From: Sanghuangporus weigelae
Taxonomy: Eukaryota; Basidiomycota; Agaricomycetes; Hymenochaetales; Hymenochaetaceae
Length of the DNA stretch: 64,000 nucleotides
Assembly (NCBI GenBank): GCA_033182465.1
Contig: CP137326.1
Coordinates: 434,001 to 498,000 of the forward strand
Direction: 5' to 3'
Part shown: piece by piece, positions 13,112-24,066 of the stretch
Position numbering within the stretch: the first letter of the stretch is position 1
How the letters are laid out: every line of letters starts with the position of its first letter
Notes under the pieces: model-generated
Told to the model about the DNA's origin: nothing
The model's database searches: none
Seen by the model: the letters and a program-made list of their open reading frames with translations, nothing else
Program-made: the position numbers and the translations under genes

Positions 13112-13843
13112 ATCTTACTCGTGCCTACTTCTTGATATTTTGTAGACTTTTCTGCGTTAAATCCGAGTTTGTCAATTCCAAATCCACCACTCGGGGTTAA
13201 CGCAGCCCGCGTCAATCCGACTGGTTGGGGAGCTGAATACTTTCTGCAGTTGGTCTTGCTGTAATTGGAACGATTTTGCGTTTTTCGCCTTGTCTGAAGC
13301 CCTGCACGAGCGCCACGAAGGCGATGATGGATAGAGGATAAGACGAGTTAGAAAGTCACCGACCACAGACGCAGCGCGAGACGCGGCCGCGTGCCGAGCA
13401 CGTGGTTACTGCAACATCTTGGTCGTCAGATCGATCGTCGCGTCTCAGCACTGATTTATCACTTATAAGAACTACTTCGTGTTGGCAAAGCAAACAAACA
13501 TAGGAAAAGACGCGAGTAGTCTCGTTCATCTACATAGAAAAGAGTATACGATCAATGTATAGGGGGAAACGGCAAAGGAATGGAATTATAGTAGAGATAT
13601 GATACACACACGAAAGTCAGTTTCTAAAAGCCAGTAAGTCAGTCACTTGGAACAAACGTGCATGTATATATTGCCGGAGAATGAAAGGAGGAAAGTATGT
13701 GATATGCTGCAAGATGAGTGCATAAAGGAAAGCAAGGATGATGTATCCGGCCCAAAAGAGCCCCAGCTCAACGCGTACATACGCTCATGACCAATAAATA
13801 GCAGAGAACGAATTGAGCCAAAAAAAAAATCCAGTTTTGAGTC
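13112..13843. other. Intergenic, 5' of Rictor and 3' of F-box-like gene
   Basis: A 732-base gap. It must hold the Rictor promoter and 5' UTR (right of 13112) and the 3' UTR of the downstream gene (left of 13843). A CACGTG E-box occurs near 13398-13403. Short minus-strand frames (for example 13172-13366) lack splice partners or recognisable sequence and look like chance. Confidence 0.4.
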
Positions 13844-16258
13844 TTAGCTCGCCCTCCAAATGCGTCCAGACGCGAACTCGATATGCGAGAGATCGGGGCA
13901 CATACGGGACCATTGTTCAACTAGGTTCCGTTCGGCTGCGATACTTGCTTGCAAGTCCGCTTCCGTTTTGTCTGATTCTTTGTTTTCTGATATGTCGGGA
14001 TTAGAGCCGGAGTCGGAGTCACGATCGACTGAGATCTCGAGACGGTGTAGGGAACAGTAGCGCGAGAGGGTGAGCGTCAATTGGGTGTGGAGGTCCTAGA
14101 ATTCATAGTAGTCAGCATCGGTACTAGTGTATAACAAAGCACTTGGAATACATACAGATTCGGAGCCACACCATCTGATGACAAGAACCTCTAATACCTC
14201 TCCAAGCTCTTTACCCAAAGCGATAAGAAGTCTGCCGATAGTCCGACAATCCACCTTGGCAGTGCACCTCACAGTCAACTCGCGTAATGACGGCTTCTGC
14301 TCAGCAGCATTCGTAATACCAGCGCGTCTTGCCTGCCTTGCAGCTTTCCAGTTTGAGAACTTTGTCTCCTCGCCCGGGGAAGGAGTAGGTGGTAGCGGGG
14401 ACATCGGTGTCGGCATCCGTAATGGACTCGTCGGGGTGCTTCCAGTACCAAACCGCCGAGAATGTCTTGCAGCTCTCCAGTTCACCGCCTTTCCGCCGTC
14501 GCTCTGATTTTTGATTGGAATATCACGAGTCTCGGCAAGAGAACGTGCCACTTCCGCGGGTCGTAAGCCCTCGTATAAGCTTGTCGAGAGCTCAATATCA
14601 ACAATCCGCAACGGCCGACCTGGAACAAGTTGCGTCGCAAGTGTTAACGGCGCACTGATGCGAGTGAGGTTAGGCAATAAGGTTGGAATAAGGGGCTCTT
14701 GATTTTTCATCATTGACGAATAGCAAGGTGGTAATGCCGGACCAGGTGGGATGAGTTCATGGCCCGGTGTACTAACTGGACTAGACGAATAAGAGGACGA
14801 GTTCGAACCCTGGCAGGACAATGAGTGAACATCGGGCAGACAAAACATGTCTGGGAGATTGAGCTCGCGGATTCCGGGATGTAATTCGAGGAAGTGTACC
14901 AGGACAGAGCCAAAACTCGTCGATACAGTCGTACGTCCTGCTAAAGTAAGCGATCTTAGAGACATGAGTAGAGAGGGGAGCGACTGCGATGGTGAGGACG
15001 TTGGCGAGACGCCGGGAGACCGAGTCGACGAATGATGAGAGGGAATAAACGATTGTAAAATCGACCTTTGAGGTTGGAGCAGTACCAAAGTCTCGAGGTT
15101 CGGAAGGAAAGCTAGGACACGCGGAAGAACAAATTCTTCTGGTGATAAAGAGATTGATACAGTCGGCATGCGCCTGGGTATACTTCGTTTTGTGTTAAGG
15201 GAAGAATTCGACGAGGATATTGGGGCGTGTGTGCACACCCAGCGCAAACTTTTCACCATGCCTGCAAGTTCGGCGTTGCTAGTTATGGTTTGCAAGATCC
15301 TTCGACGTCGTTTCTCATCGTCTCCTACATCGTCGGAATCGACGTTCGTATACAGTGCAATACGAGCAAAACGAAGGAAACTAGGACTCGCAACCGCAAC
15401 AGAGGATAGACTGTGTGGAGGGAAATAAGGCATAGCCAAGTCCAGCACTTTTACGAGTTCTTCAGATGGTTCTGACGGTGGCTGCGAAGAGGGCTGATAA
15501 AACAGCTCTCCTCCAGTACTCTCGCTTTTTAACGACCTGGTGCGGTTTATTGATAGACTCCCATTTGCAGTAGTATCGTCCGATGGTGGAGTAGGAATGA
15601 AATGAACTATAGAGGCAGCCCTGGAATCCTCTCCTGGTAGAGAGTGCAGAAGCGATGCTTCATATTCTTCTTGGACGTAAGTAGAGAGATCGACGGAGCT
15701 CGCGATCTGACCCAGGCCTGAGGGAGGTCGGATTTCCGGCGATGGCGGCGATGGTGAGCGAGACTCGTAAGAGTACGGTTTTCTCCCCTTTTCCTTATGT
15801 CTCTCGACCGCTCTTCCTCCGACGATTCCCATACCTGCGACGGATTTCCTGGACGGTCTCGGAATGAAAATAGACTGAAGCGCTGCTCGCACATTCATAG
15901 ACGTTTTCCTCTTCAAAATAGATCGAGTATGGTTCGTATAAGCCACATCAGACTCATGGCTGAGCTCTGATAACTGCAAGTTCGAGTGCGAGTAGTTACT
16001 AGCTGGCGGGGAGGGAACAAGCTCCTGATTTTTTTGCCCCGGCTTCCTTCTCTTCGACAGTTTACGACGAATAGGGGCCCTCTGTGCTTCATATGCCACA
16101 GGCTTGCCATCAACCTGCTTTGCGGCAGGTGAACTGATGGACAACGCGAAGGACGCTGTGGTATTCGGCCGCGGCGTCTGCTCCCCAGAGGAAAGGGGCT
16201 GAGACGGACTTAAACCGAACAACGACAGGCGTCGTGAGTGCATTCGTTTCACCGACAT
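13844..16258 (-). CDS. F-box-like/leucine-rich-repeat-like protein with long disordered regions
   Basis: The long first exon starts at ATG 16256-16258 (the codon before it is GTG) and runs to about 14155. A donor there (gaatct|gtatgt) joins to an acceptor at about 14094, adding about 84 residues to a stop at 13844-13846. The first 250 residues are Ser/Pro/Arg-rich and probably disordered. A segment around residues 265-330 (KVLDLAMPYFPPHSLSSV, then FLRFARIALYTNV) matches the pattern of basidiomycete F-box-associated proteins, where LARVARVSRSF-type helices precede a rank of Leu-rich repeats. The C-terminal half has irregular LRR-like stretches (LPNLETLVLLQPQR, LPSLLMSLRSLTLAG, LRELTVRCTAKVDC). 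No clear F-box is visible. Possible substrate adaptor; function unproven. Confidence 0.7.
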
Positions 16259-16632
16259 CACTCAATCAAGAAGCCTCAACGTCTCGTAAAGATACGAAAA
16301 TCCGCGTCTTGCAGCAAAATGCGAAAGACTGGAACGGCTATTGCGCGCCCGATTAATCTTCCAAGAAATACGTAGAGATGCACGTGGTTCGACCTACTTG
16401 AGAGTAGAAAATGAAACGAGTGTAGTGGTTGAACGAACGACAGAGTACGCAGGCGGGATTGACCAGCTGGGGGGGACGGTAACTTAGAGACGCATAGGTA
16501 GCTAAGAACGGGCGCAGAGCGCAGAGGTCTGAGCGGCGCAGGTTCCAGAAGAGCCAGAAGAACGCGTGGAAAATGGAATATATCTTGATTACGTACGGCG
16601 TTTCTCCGAATAAAGCTTCCTCTCAAACCATC
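16259..16632. promoter_or_regulatory. Divergent promoter region, F-box-like gene and NDUFS4
   Basis: A 374-base gap between divergent start codons. No clear TATA box or other motif was seen. Confidence 0.35.
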
Positions 16633-17394
16633 ATGTCCTTGTTACGCGCAGTTGTTCAGCGCGGCGCTGCTGCCCGTAGTATGAGATTCGCCACTCCGAA
16701 CATCGTGAGGATGGAGAGTACATCTACTGCGCCTCAGACCAATGTTGAGGTTGCGCAACAGCAGCCGTCTGAAATCACGAAGGTTCCAACGAAGGATGCA
16801 GTCACAGCAGATGTCGTTAGCGGCGCACCCGGTGTGTTTATCTCTTCAGCTATCTAAATGTAATCGATATTGATTACTGTGCCAGCCGAACTGCATCACC
16901 GAAGCGTCCGCATCTTCAAACCTACCCGTAACACGATGCAAAGTGGTGGCAGCAAGGGCGAGAAATGGAGAATCGACTTCGACATCTTACAGGGAGGTGG
17001 ACGCTGGGAGAACCCACAAATGGGCTGGGCTAGCTCGTGCGTTTCTGATCTGACCATTAACTCTCCCGTTGATTGACAATGATATCTGGTTGAAGCGCGG
17101 ATTATGTTCAGGGTCTCCGCATGTCCTTCCGCACCAAGGAAGATGCTATCCATTTCGCCGAGAAGCAAGGTTCGCCTCGTTCATTGCTGAATATCCACTT
17201 GATGACTGAAATCCTTTTTTGTTTTCTTAAGGATGGGACTATTTTGTGTGAGTTCTTCCAGAAATTCTCGACGATAATCTACTCACAACTGTTTATTTAG
17301 GCAACCTGAGACTGTGAAGAGGATACCTCCAAAGAACTACTCAGAAAATTACCTGTATAATCCGAACAAACTTAGAATCCACAAGACCAAGTAG
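16633..17394 (+). CDS. NDUFS4: NADH dehydrogenase Fe-S protein 4 (complex I 18-kDa subunit)
   Basis: Accessory subunit of mitochondrial complex I, in the matrix arm near the N-module. ATG at 16633-16635; stop TAG at 17392-17394. The first about 25 residues are Arg/Ala/Ser-rich and lack acidic residues (SLLRAVVQRGAAARSMRFAT), as expected of a mitochondrial presequence. Conserved blocks follow: VRIFKPTRNTMQSGG, WRIDFDILQGGGRWENPQMG, then FRTKEDAIHFAEKQGWDYFV and the C-terminal NYSENYLYNPNKLRIHKTK. Four or five exons. One exon is only 16 bases (17232-17247, encoding most of GWDYFV) with good splice sites on both sides. Close to the 18-21 kDa size known for the family. Confidence 0.93.
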
Positions 17395-17961
17395 AGTCTT
17401 TGGCTGCCAAAAATGCTTTACTTTCTTTCATCTGTGCTTTGATGTCAAAGCGGAATCCACCGACGTCGCTTCATGCTTGGTCTAAGCAGCTTCTTCGTAG
17501 CATATCTACAAGTTTCCGCTTTGAGGGTGTGCATGCACTTCCAAAACTGAGCCAAGTGCCATTGAGATACGTATGTAATCGAAGCAGCCTTGGATACGTA
17601 TACACCTCGGAGTCGGTCTTAACCACGAATATCAGATCGAAGTTAAACTCAGAGATATTAATACTCTCGACTTCATCGCGCTCCAAAACCTCAACGGAAA
17701 CGACGCAATGTTGTTACGGGAAGACGACATTCTCTTTGTCCCTTAGGCATGAGACGCTGCATCGCTTGATCGATTGACGGATGCAACATCACAACAAAGC
17801 TTTGAGCGCTGAAAATCCATCCGATGAGTACACCCGTGGAATAGAAATAGTGCCGGGAGTTTGCATCGATTGAAATTCTTAAACCCAAGGTATTCCGGGC
17901 CAACAAAGACCAGCTATAACAATCAAGGAGAGAATAGATAACCGAAGCAGGGTATCAAGAT
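17395..17961. other. Unresolved stretch with protein-like frames on both strands
   Basis: 567 bases between the 3' ends of NDUFS4 (+) and the ZFAND2-like gene (-). The plus strand at about 17605-17745 reads GVGLNHEYQIEVKLRDINTL and ends in a stop. The minus strand at 17471-17686 reads another coherent peptide (LERDEVESINISEFNFDLI). Neither has a believable start or splice partner and I recognise neither. Part of it must be 3' UTR of the two flanking genes. A gene remnant is possible. Confidence 0.3.
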
Positions 17962-19472
17962 TTACATGATGACACAGTCCTTGTCATCTTTGACGCTTTC
18001 TTGTAAAGCTTTCAATCGTTCCTCTTCCTGAGGGCTCAAAAGCTAAAGATGAAGGAACGAGGCAAAGCATAAACATCAAATCAAGTGAACGATGAAGTCA
18101 GGACTTACACCCTTCCTTTGTCGCTCTTGCATGGCGCGAAGTTGAGACTTGCGTTCTGCAACCGCTCGGCTTCATAGGGTAAAATTACGAGTGTTAAGAG
18201 AAGAAAATTATACGAATGTAAGATAATGTGAATCATGAATTACAGTGGAATGGAAGACAATGCATCGATACAAGTCAAACAGTGCGATAGAGATACAGAT
18301 CAAATAAGAGAGCAGATGTTAGGCACGGCCAAATAGCGGAGGTGGTTTGAACGCATCAGCGTCAAGGAACGAAAACGTAGGGGCGCAACGACCAGTCGGA
18401 GACGACGTAGACGAAGTGCGGGTTATACCGCCAGGCGCAGTGTTGGAAATGTCATTGGCGGCGGCCGCAGAGTCAGGGGCCAGAGTAGGCGCAGAATGCA
18501 ATGAAGTAGGAAATTCAGGACTGGTACATTTTGAGAACTCTCTGAACGGAGGCGAAGGAAAGGGTACGCACCGATCCTTGGATGATATTGGTATCTTGGG
18601 TTTCGTAGGGCCACTAGAACCGGTTGAAATTGCAGATGACGTGCTCGTTGAAGCGTTCATTGAGGGCGCGACTTTCGTCTGTGCCCTTTGAGGGGCTGGA
18701 GGTGCAGGTGAGGGTGAAGACGAAGAACCGCCCAGATTCGTTGCTCCGAACGAACGCTTGAGGGCAGCCATTGCTGCCGCGCTCTTTGCGGAAGTCTGCG
18801 ACGAGATGTTCGCTAGTGGATTTGATTGTTTCTGGGACGTCGAGTTAGATGTAAATGATGGTGTAGGCGACGATAAGGAAATGCATTGGTGGTCCTTCGG
18901 GTATCTATGCGGAGCGCAGAATTGTTTACGACATTTCTAGTATGCAGCGTAAAGAATTAAGATCCCAGTTCTACAATCAAGTAAATGAAGAAGTACTTAC
19001 ATCGCAGGTGATGGGCTGCCAGAGAGGCTTATCACAACGAGCTCGGGCGCAAGTTGGTGTTGTTGACTTCTTGGCAGCTTTGCCAGTCATGACCACGCAA
19101 CTCTCATCGACATGTCTGCCGAGTCTGATGTTCGGGTCTTCGCCAGGCGGAATGGCTATGAGTTCAGAACATAAAGGGCCTAACAGCAACACACACTTGG
19201 TCAAACCTCTAAGAATAAGTAGAACGGAGTTACATACATTCAAGAGCTCTCCGGTCGGCCGCATTCGCGTCCCATTTCTCGCACGAATGACTCTCTGGAG
19301 TCCTATGGTCCTGGCAGAAACGCTTCTTGCAATGATCGCATGAGAAGGGCAAGTAATCCACGACAGTGCACTTCTGCTGGACAGCCGAGCATGGCTGGCC
19401 AACGCTCAGTATTTCACCATCCTGTCGCTCTGGTGCGACAGCAAAGGCGGCGCGAGAGTTGCTCGTCGACAT
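17962..19472 (-). CDS. ZFAND2/AIRAP-like protein with two AN1 zinc fingers
   Basis: Relative of metazoan ZFAND2A/B, proteasome- and p97-associated stress proteins. Start ATG is 19470-19472. First AN1 finger: VGQPCSAVQQKCTVVDYLPF followed by CDHCKKRFCQDHRTPESHSC, about residues 28-70. Linker with CPLCSELIAIPPGEDPNIR and RHVDESC. Second finger: CARARCDKPLWQPITCDKC, then KQFCAPHRYPKDHQC. A long Ser/Ala/Pro-rich tail follows. Two ends are possible. Read straight through, the frame stops at 18319-18321 after KPPPLFGRA. If spliced from a donor near 18567 (ggatcg|gtgcgt) to an acceptor near 18170, it continues through AVAERKSQLRAMQERQRKG and LLSPQEEERLKALQESVKDD to DCVIM and TAA at 17962-17964. CVIM is a CaaX prenylation signal; ZFAND2B is likewise prenylated. 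Overlapping antisense frames are shadows. Confidence 0.82.
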
Positions 19473-19767
19473 GTTTCTCCTGTATCTTGCCTGAAGGCCT
19501 GAGCTGGTGGAGGTATAAAAGCAAGAGACGCGTCAGCGCTAACGTGTATACTGGGCCAAGTGCATAAGCAGTGCGACAGAAGGTTCGGGTAAGTACAGGC
19601 TTACGTGTGCCGCTGACTAATACTCCAGTTGTAATACGCGTCGCGTCAGTAAACCCGAGCCGAGGACTTCTTGACCGAAGCAACATGACCGCCCTGCTTT
19701 GAACACGAACACGTTGTTGTCATTGATATTGGCACCTTGTCTTCAGCTGTGGACGGTCTGAAAAGCA

Positions 19768-21059
19768 ATGGCTCTGGTGACTGTCACATTTGTGAGTTCT
19801 CCCGGTCATCTATCGTTTAATTGTAAATCTGAATGAATAATGCCATAGATTAGACATGGAGAGTCCACGGACAACCTAGTAAGTCATGAATGAACTTGAA
19901 GAACGTACGTTAAAGTATGTTCAAAGAGAACAGTGTGGGCCGGATGGGCAGATGCGTCACTCTCAAACCATGGTAAGCTATTGATTTTCTTCAGATGACA
20001 TTATGAACTGATCTAACGAATGGTGCTAAAGGGATGAATGTATGCACTATACTCATATTTCTCACATGGCGATCACCACTAAAGTGCATCTTTTAAAGCA
20101 AGCAAGAGCAGCTGGAGATTTTTTCGCCTCTACCAACACTCATTTCACTGCAATTTATACCTCGGACCTCAAACGCGCTCATACCACTGCACAGGCTATA
20201 CTAGACGCACAACCGGAGCCAAAACCATCCTTTACAGTTTCCAAGGACCTGCGCGAGCAGCACTTCGGTGTCGCAGAGGGCAGGCCGTGGAGCTTGAAAG
20301 CTGTCGAAAATCTCTCTCGAGAAGAACAATACGCACGCGGTATTTATCCTGTTATTTACAACCGAAAGGATAAATTCCCCGATGGTGAGAGCTTGAACGA
20401 CTTACAAGCTCGTGCGGAAAGGGCGGTGGAAGAGATCATAATGCCTCATGTATGGAATGCCGCGAAGACTGGAGAGAAGGCACACATTGCAGTCGTCAGC
20501 CATGGATTATGCATCAGCGAGCTCATTGCTGCTCTCGTTAGGAAAGATCGAGACATCGTAGCTGGAGCACAAGGAGGGAAATGGTCAGGATTGATGAATA
20601 CCGCATGGATGCGGGTGACGATCGATCCCGTCGTACGTACGGACTATAGAGACAATCTTGTTGATTTTTCACGCTATTTGTCGCGTCCTAGGGCCTAAAG
20701 GAAGGTGATACGGTAGAGGTGGATCAATCTGACCCTCCCCCATTGAAGGTGAAAGTCACCGACGTCAATCGGCATTCCCACCTCGACAAATTGGTATGCA
20801 AATTCGAAATCAAGCTAAATAGGCACCCTAACGGCACTTTCTATCTCAGAAACGTCAACAAGGTGGAATTGGAAGCTCCGCTTACGACCCCGCACAGAAG
20901 GATATCCGCGCCTTCTTCGGCGGTGCTTCACTCAGTCCGAAAGAGACGAAGAATAACGTATCAGGGAAATCTCCTCCAATTGAATTAGAAGACGGACGTA
21001 CAGCAAGCAATACTTTCGATGAAGTAGAGATATCTACGGAAGGAAATGGTAAGGTCTGA
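19768..21059 (+). CDS. Phosphoglycerate-mutase-like histidine phosphatase
   Basis: Cytosolic-looking histidine-phosphatase-superfamily enzyme. ATG 19768 starts a 24-base exon (MALVTVTF). The next exon supplies the catalytic RHGESTDNL (RHG motif; His becomes phosphorylated). Then come TVWAGWADASLSNHG and an 8-base micro-exon at 20032-20039 that restores the frame into QARAAGDFFAS. Conserved SDLKRAHTTAQAIL and LREQHFGVAEGRPW follow, and the second catalytic His is in VVSHGLCISELIAAL. The intron at about 20633-20691 joins to GLKEGDTVEVD. The last exon ends at TGA 21057-21059 after a basidiomycete/ascomycete-type tail (AQKDIRAFFGG) whose DIRAFFG motif resembles a PIP-box. Substrate unknown; fungal relatives are annotated only as phosphoglycerate mutase-like. 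Confidence 0.85.
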
Positions 21060-21264
21060 AAGTAACGTAGACGACATTCTGTGTATATAGATAGATGCGA
21101 GTAAAGATTCTGAGTGATCTGAAAGAGGATAGAAAGATGCACGTGTACAAAACATTACATAATTACGGGCACAAAATCCAGCGCGACGACATGACGAGTC
21201 TTGCGCGGACATAACGTCTTCCAGTCGACCTCTTTCATCTTCTACATCCCTCTCTTTCGCCGAC

Positions 21265-22459
21265 ATGTCTGTCCCGCAGCCCGTTCCGCCATCCTGGAAG
21301 GTACGTAAATAGAGATTTTTCTTTGTTGAGCAATGGTTGAAGATTTTTCAACATGATGTAGGATCTCGGCAAGTCCTCTGGTGACTTGCTCAGCAAGGAC
21401 TTCCCGATCGGTAGTACAGCGCTCGAGGTCAAGACGACAGCGCCCTCAGGTGTCGCTTTCAAGGTCAACGGCAAGTCGCTCCCAACGGGCGTTGTAAATG
21501 CGACCGGCGAGACTAAATACACGGACCGCAAGCACGGGCTCGCGCTGACGCAGCAATGGGCGACGAACAACACTCTTAGCACCATCGTTGAGCTCGATAA
21601 CAACGTTGTCAGTGGGTTGAAGCTCGACGTGAATGCGTCCATCGTCCCCGGGTATGCATCGGGCGAGAAAGTCCAGCAAACGTCGAAGAGTGTCCTCATC
21701 AACGCCGCGTACAAGACTCCTGGTGTCCACACTCGTGCCAACCTCGACATTTTCAAGGTGTGTTTACGCTTTACTTTGTCCTTGTCCTTGCTTCCTATTC
21801 GTTTCTTGATTTCGGGTGAAGTCGCGGGTTTCTCTTTTCTTTTGGTGACGCGACACGTCGAATCACCGCGCTGATCTTTGTCGATCGAATTATGTAAATA
21901 TCATATCACGTAATACTCACACCTTACTATCCGCAGGGCCCGACTTTCACTGCGGATGCTGTCCTTGGCCGCGACGGCTTCCTGCTTGGCGGAGAGGCGC
22001 AGTACAACGTCAGCACCGGCCGGATTGCGGGCTACTCTGCTGGTGTAGGGTACAGTGCTCCGGAGTATGCCGTTGCTTTGCTTGCGACGAACAAGTTGTC
22101 GCAGTTCTCTGCGAGCTACTACCACCGCGTGAGCCGGGACGTTGAGGCTGCTGGACGCGCCATCTACGATAGTACGAAGCCTGCTAACGGTGTTGCTCTT
22201 GAGGTTGCCACCAAGACGTCAGTGTTCTCTTTGTCTATGATTAAGATAGGTACTGATGGTGATAATTAGATACCTCGATTCCGCTGCGTTCATCAAGGCG
22301 AAGATCAACAACACTGGCGTGCTCTCGCTAGGCTACACCCAGGCTCTCCGTCCGGGTGTCAAGGCTTCCTTCGGTCTCGCCCTCGACACAACGAAGCTCA
22401 ATGGCACGCAGGACGCCGCAGCGCACAAGGTCGGTGCGTCTTTCGTCTTCGAGTCCTGA
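21265..22459 (+). CDS. POR1: Mitochondrial outer-membrane porin (VDAC)
   Basis: Voltage-dependent anion channel: a 19-strand beta barrel for metabolite exchange across the outer mitochondrial membrane. The first exon is MSVPQPVPPSWKDLGK-like, starting at ATG 21265-21267. The N-terminal helix segment (PPSWKDLGKSSGDLLSKDFP) is the VDAC hallmark. Alternating beta-strand sequence follows (GLALTQQWATNNTLSTIVEL). The C-terminal eukaryotic-porin signature region lies in YLDSAAFIKAKINNTGVLSL-type sequence and GYTQALRPGVKASFGLALD. Stop TGA 22457-22459. Four exons; the large exon-2/exon-3 join is at about 21758-21937. Codons are more GC-rich and regular than in neighbouring genes, consistent with high expression. 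Confidence 0.95.
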
Positions 22460-22814
22460 ATGACGCCGGGTCGTGCATACGTGTGAGAGCAGACTGGTTA
22501 GATAGCTAGAGCAGTGTAATCCTCGAACACTTAATGTCTTTACGCTTAAAAAGTCATGTGTCGCTGTTCCTGTGCAATCTCAAAATCTTAGACGAATTTC
22601 TTTCGGACGGTTCAGACGATTCATTGACAATTCTACATGATCGTATTCTGGGTTCTTGTCCCTCCCCGCGCCTCGTACATCAACACACTATACATCGACC
22701 GAGCAATGGGCTATATAAGAAAAGCAAGGTGGGATTTAAGGAGTATAATGGAATGGAAACTTGAGAGATATGGCAAAGGTCTGGACAGGACATATTGCGC
22801 CACTCAGCGAAAGC
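22460..22814. other. Convergent intergenic region
   Basis: 355 bases between the stop codons of porin (+) and cofilin (-). It holds the two 3' UTRs; no gene or structure seen. Confidence 0.4.
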
Positions 22815-23758
22815 TCAGCGCAGCCTGTCGCATTTCTCGAGCACTGCAACCAAAAGGAAAATCAGTTGATGAATCGCGAGCGCATATATGCATCAGATCG
22901 GCAATGAGAGGTAATAAAGGGTTGCGTAGGGCAGAGGGTGTGAGTGATTTACAAATGATATGTGAAACTTCGGACACAGGTTGAAAGAAGAGGTGAAAGG
23001 CCTAAAGAGGATCGAGTGGAAGGAGAGGGAGATAACAGAAGAAAAGAAAGGGTAGGAGGGACGTACCGTTTTCGTAGGACGCCTCATCAGGATCGGTGGC
23101 TTGCACGTCGACTTGGACACCGACGAGACCACGGCGGAGCGCGTCTTTCGACGAGGAGTAGACCATCTTCTTCTTGATGCCTGAAGTGTCGGGAGCCCTA
23201 TATCCGGAAATCGGGCACATCGATCAGCATCTGCGCGCGCCACATTCATAGAGAGGGTTGCACCCGACAAAAGCGCAGCAAGCCCTTTCACCGCACAACC
23301 GCGTGCACACCCAAGCAGGAAAGAAAGAGTGAAACTCACCAATTCACAAAGACGATTCTGTTCCTCTTCCCACTCCCGTCCTCCTTCTCGAACTCAAAGT
23401 CGAAGATGGCGTAGCGGGGCTCGTCTGCTGGAAGCTTCGCGACGAACTCGTCGTAGAACTCGTGGTTGGATTTGGAGGAGTCTTGTTGGACCTTCTCGGA
23501 GACGACGATAGACTTGTTGTCCGGCGAGAGCGTGTAGACGATGTATTTGTATTGGCGCTGGAGCTTGAGGTCGTTGAACGCCTTGACGCAGTCTTCGTCG
23601 GCTTGTACACCTGAGGCCTACCGATGTGGACACATAACAGGTTGGTGATCAGTCGAGTGCGTGATCGTGATAGCGCATATAGCGAGATCGTCGGTGAGTC
23701 GGAAGTGTAGAGAGGTTAGTTTGGTCGTCGTCGACGCTAATAGCAACACACGCACCAT
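22815..23758 (-). CDS. COF1: Cofilin/ADF actin-severing protein
   Basis: Binds and severs ADP-actin filaments. The initiator ATG (23756-23758) is alone in its coding exon: ATG|gtgcgt. The acceptor (atcggtag) is near 23618, giving [17 protein letters not shown]. The body reads [20 protein letters not shown], then [20 protein letters not shown] and [20 protein letters not shown]. After an intron, the core actin-binding helix [20 protein letters not shown] follows. The final exon is short (V-LEKCDRLR) after an intron of about 240 bases, with stop TGA at 22815-22817. The total of about 140 residues matches the family. The order of exons and the start-codon intron agree with cofilin genes of other fungi. 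Confidence 0.93.
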
Positions 23759-24066
23759 GGTTGTGTACTAAAGAACAAGTGAACAAGAAGAAGAGGTGGG
23801 TTGAGTAGGGTACGGGTAGAGGCAAGAGTCAGAGTTGAAGTATCGTTGAAGTAATTGTCAGCGGAGATTGCCGCATATAGCTACTCATTCGTACAGCCTA
23901 TTTTATAACACAAATCGATAACACCAACGCTTGAATTTCACTAATACTACGTAGGTTATTCGTAAGTACTTGACATTACTTTAGTTGATCTACAGATATC
24001 GAAGAAGAAACAGGTATCTTTCGAAAGTCTATACTGAGAGTAGGCCGTATATTCGCATGCGTACAT

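Noticed and set aside
14800-14815. gttcgaaccc, resembling a tRNA T-loop
   Set aside because: It lies in the coding sequence of the F-box-like gene and there is no cloverleaf around it.
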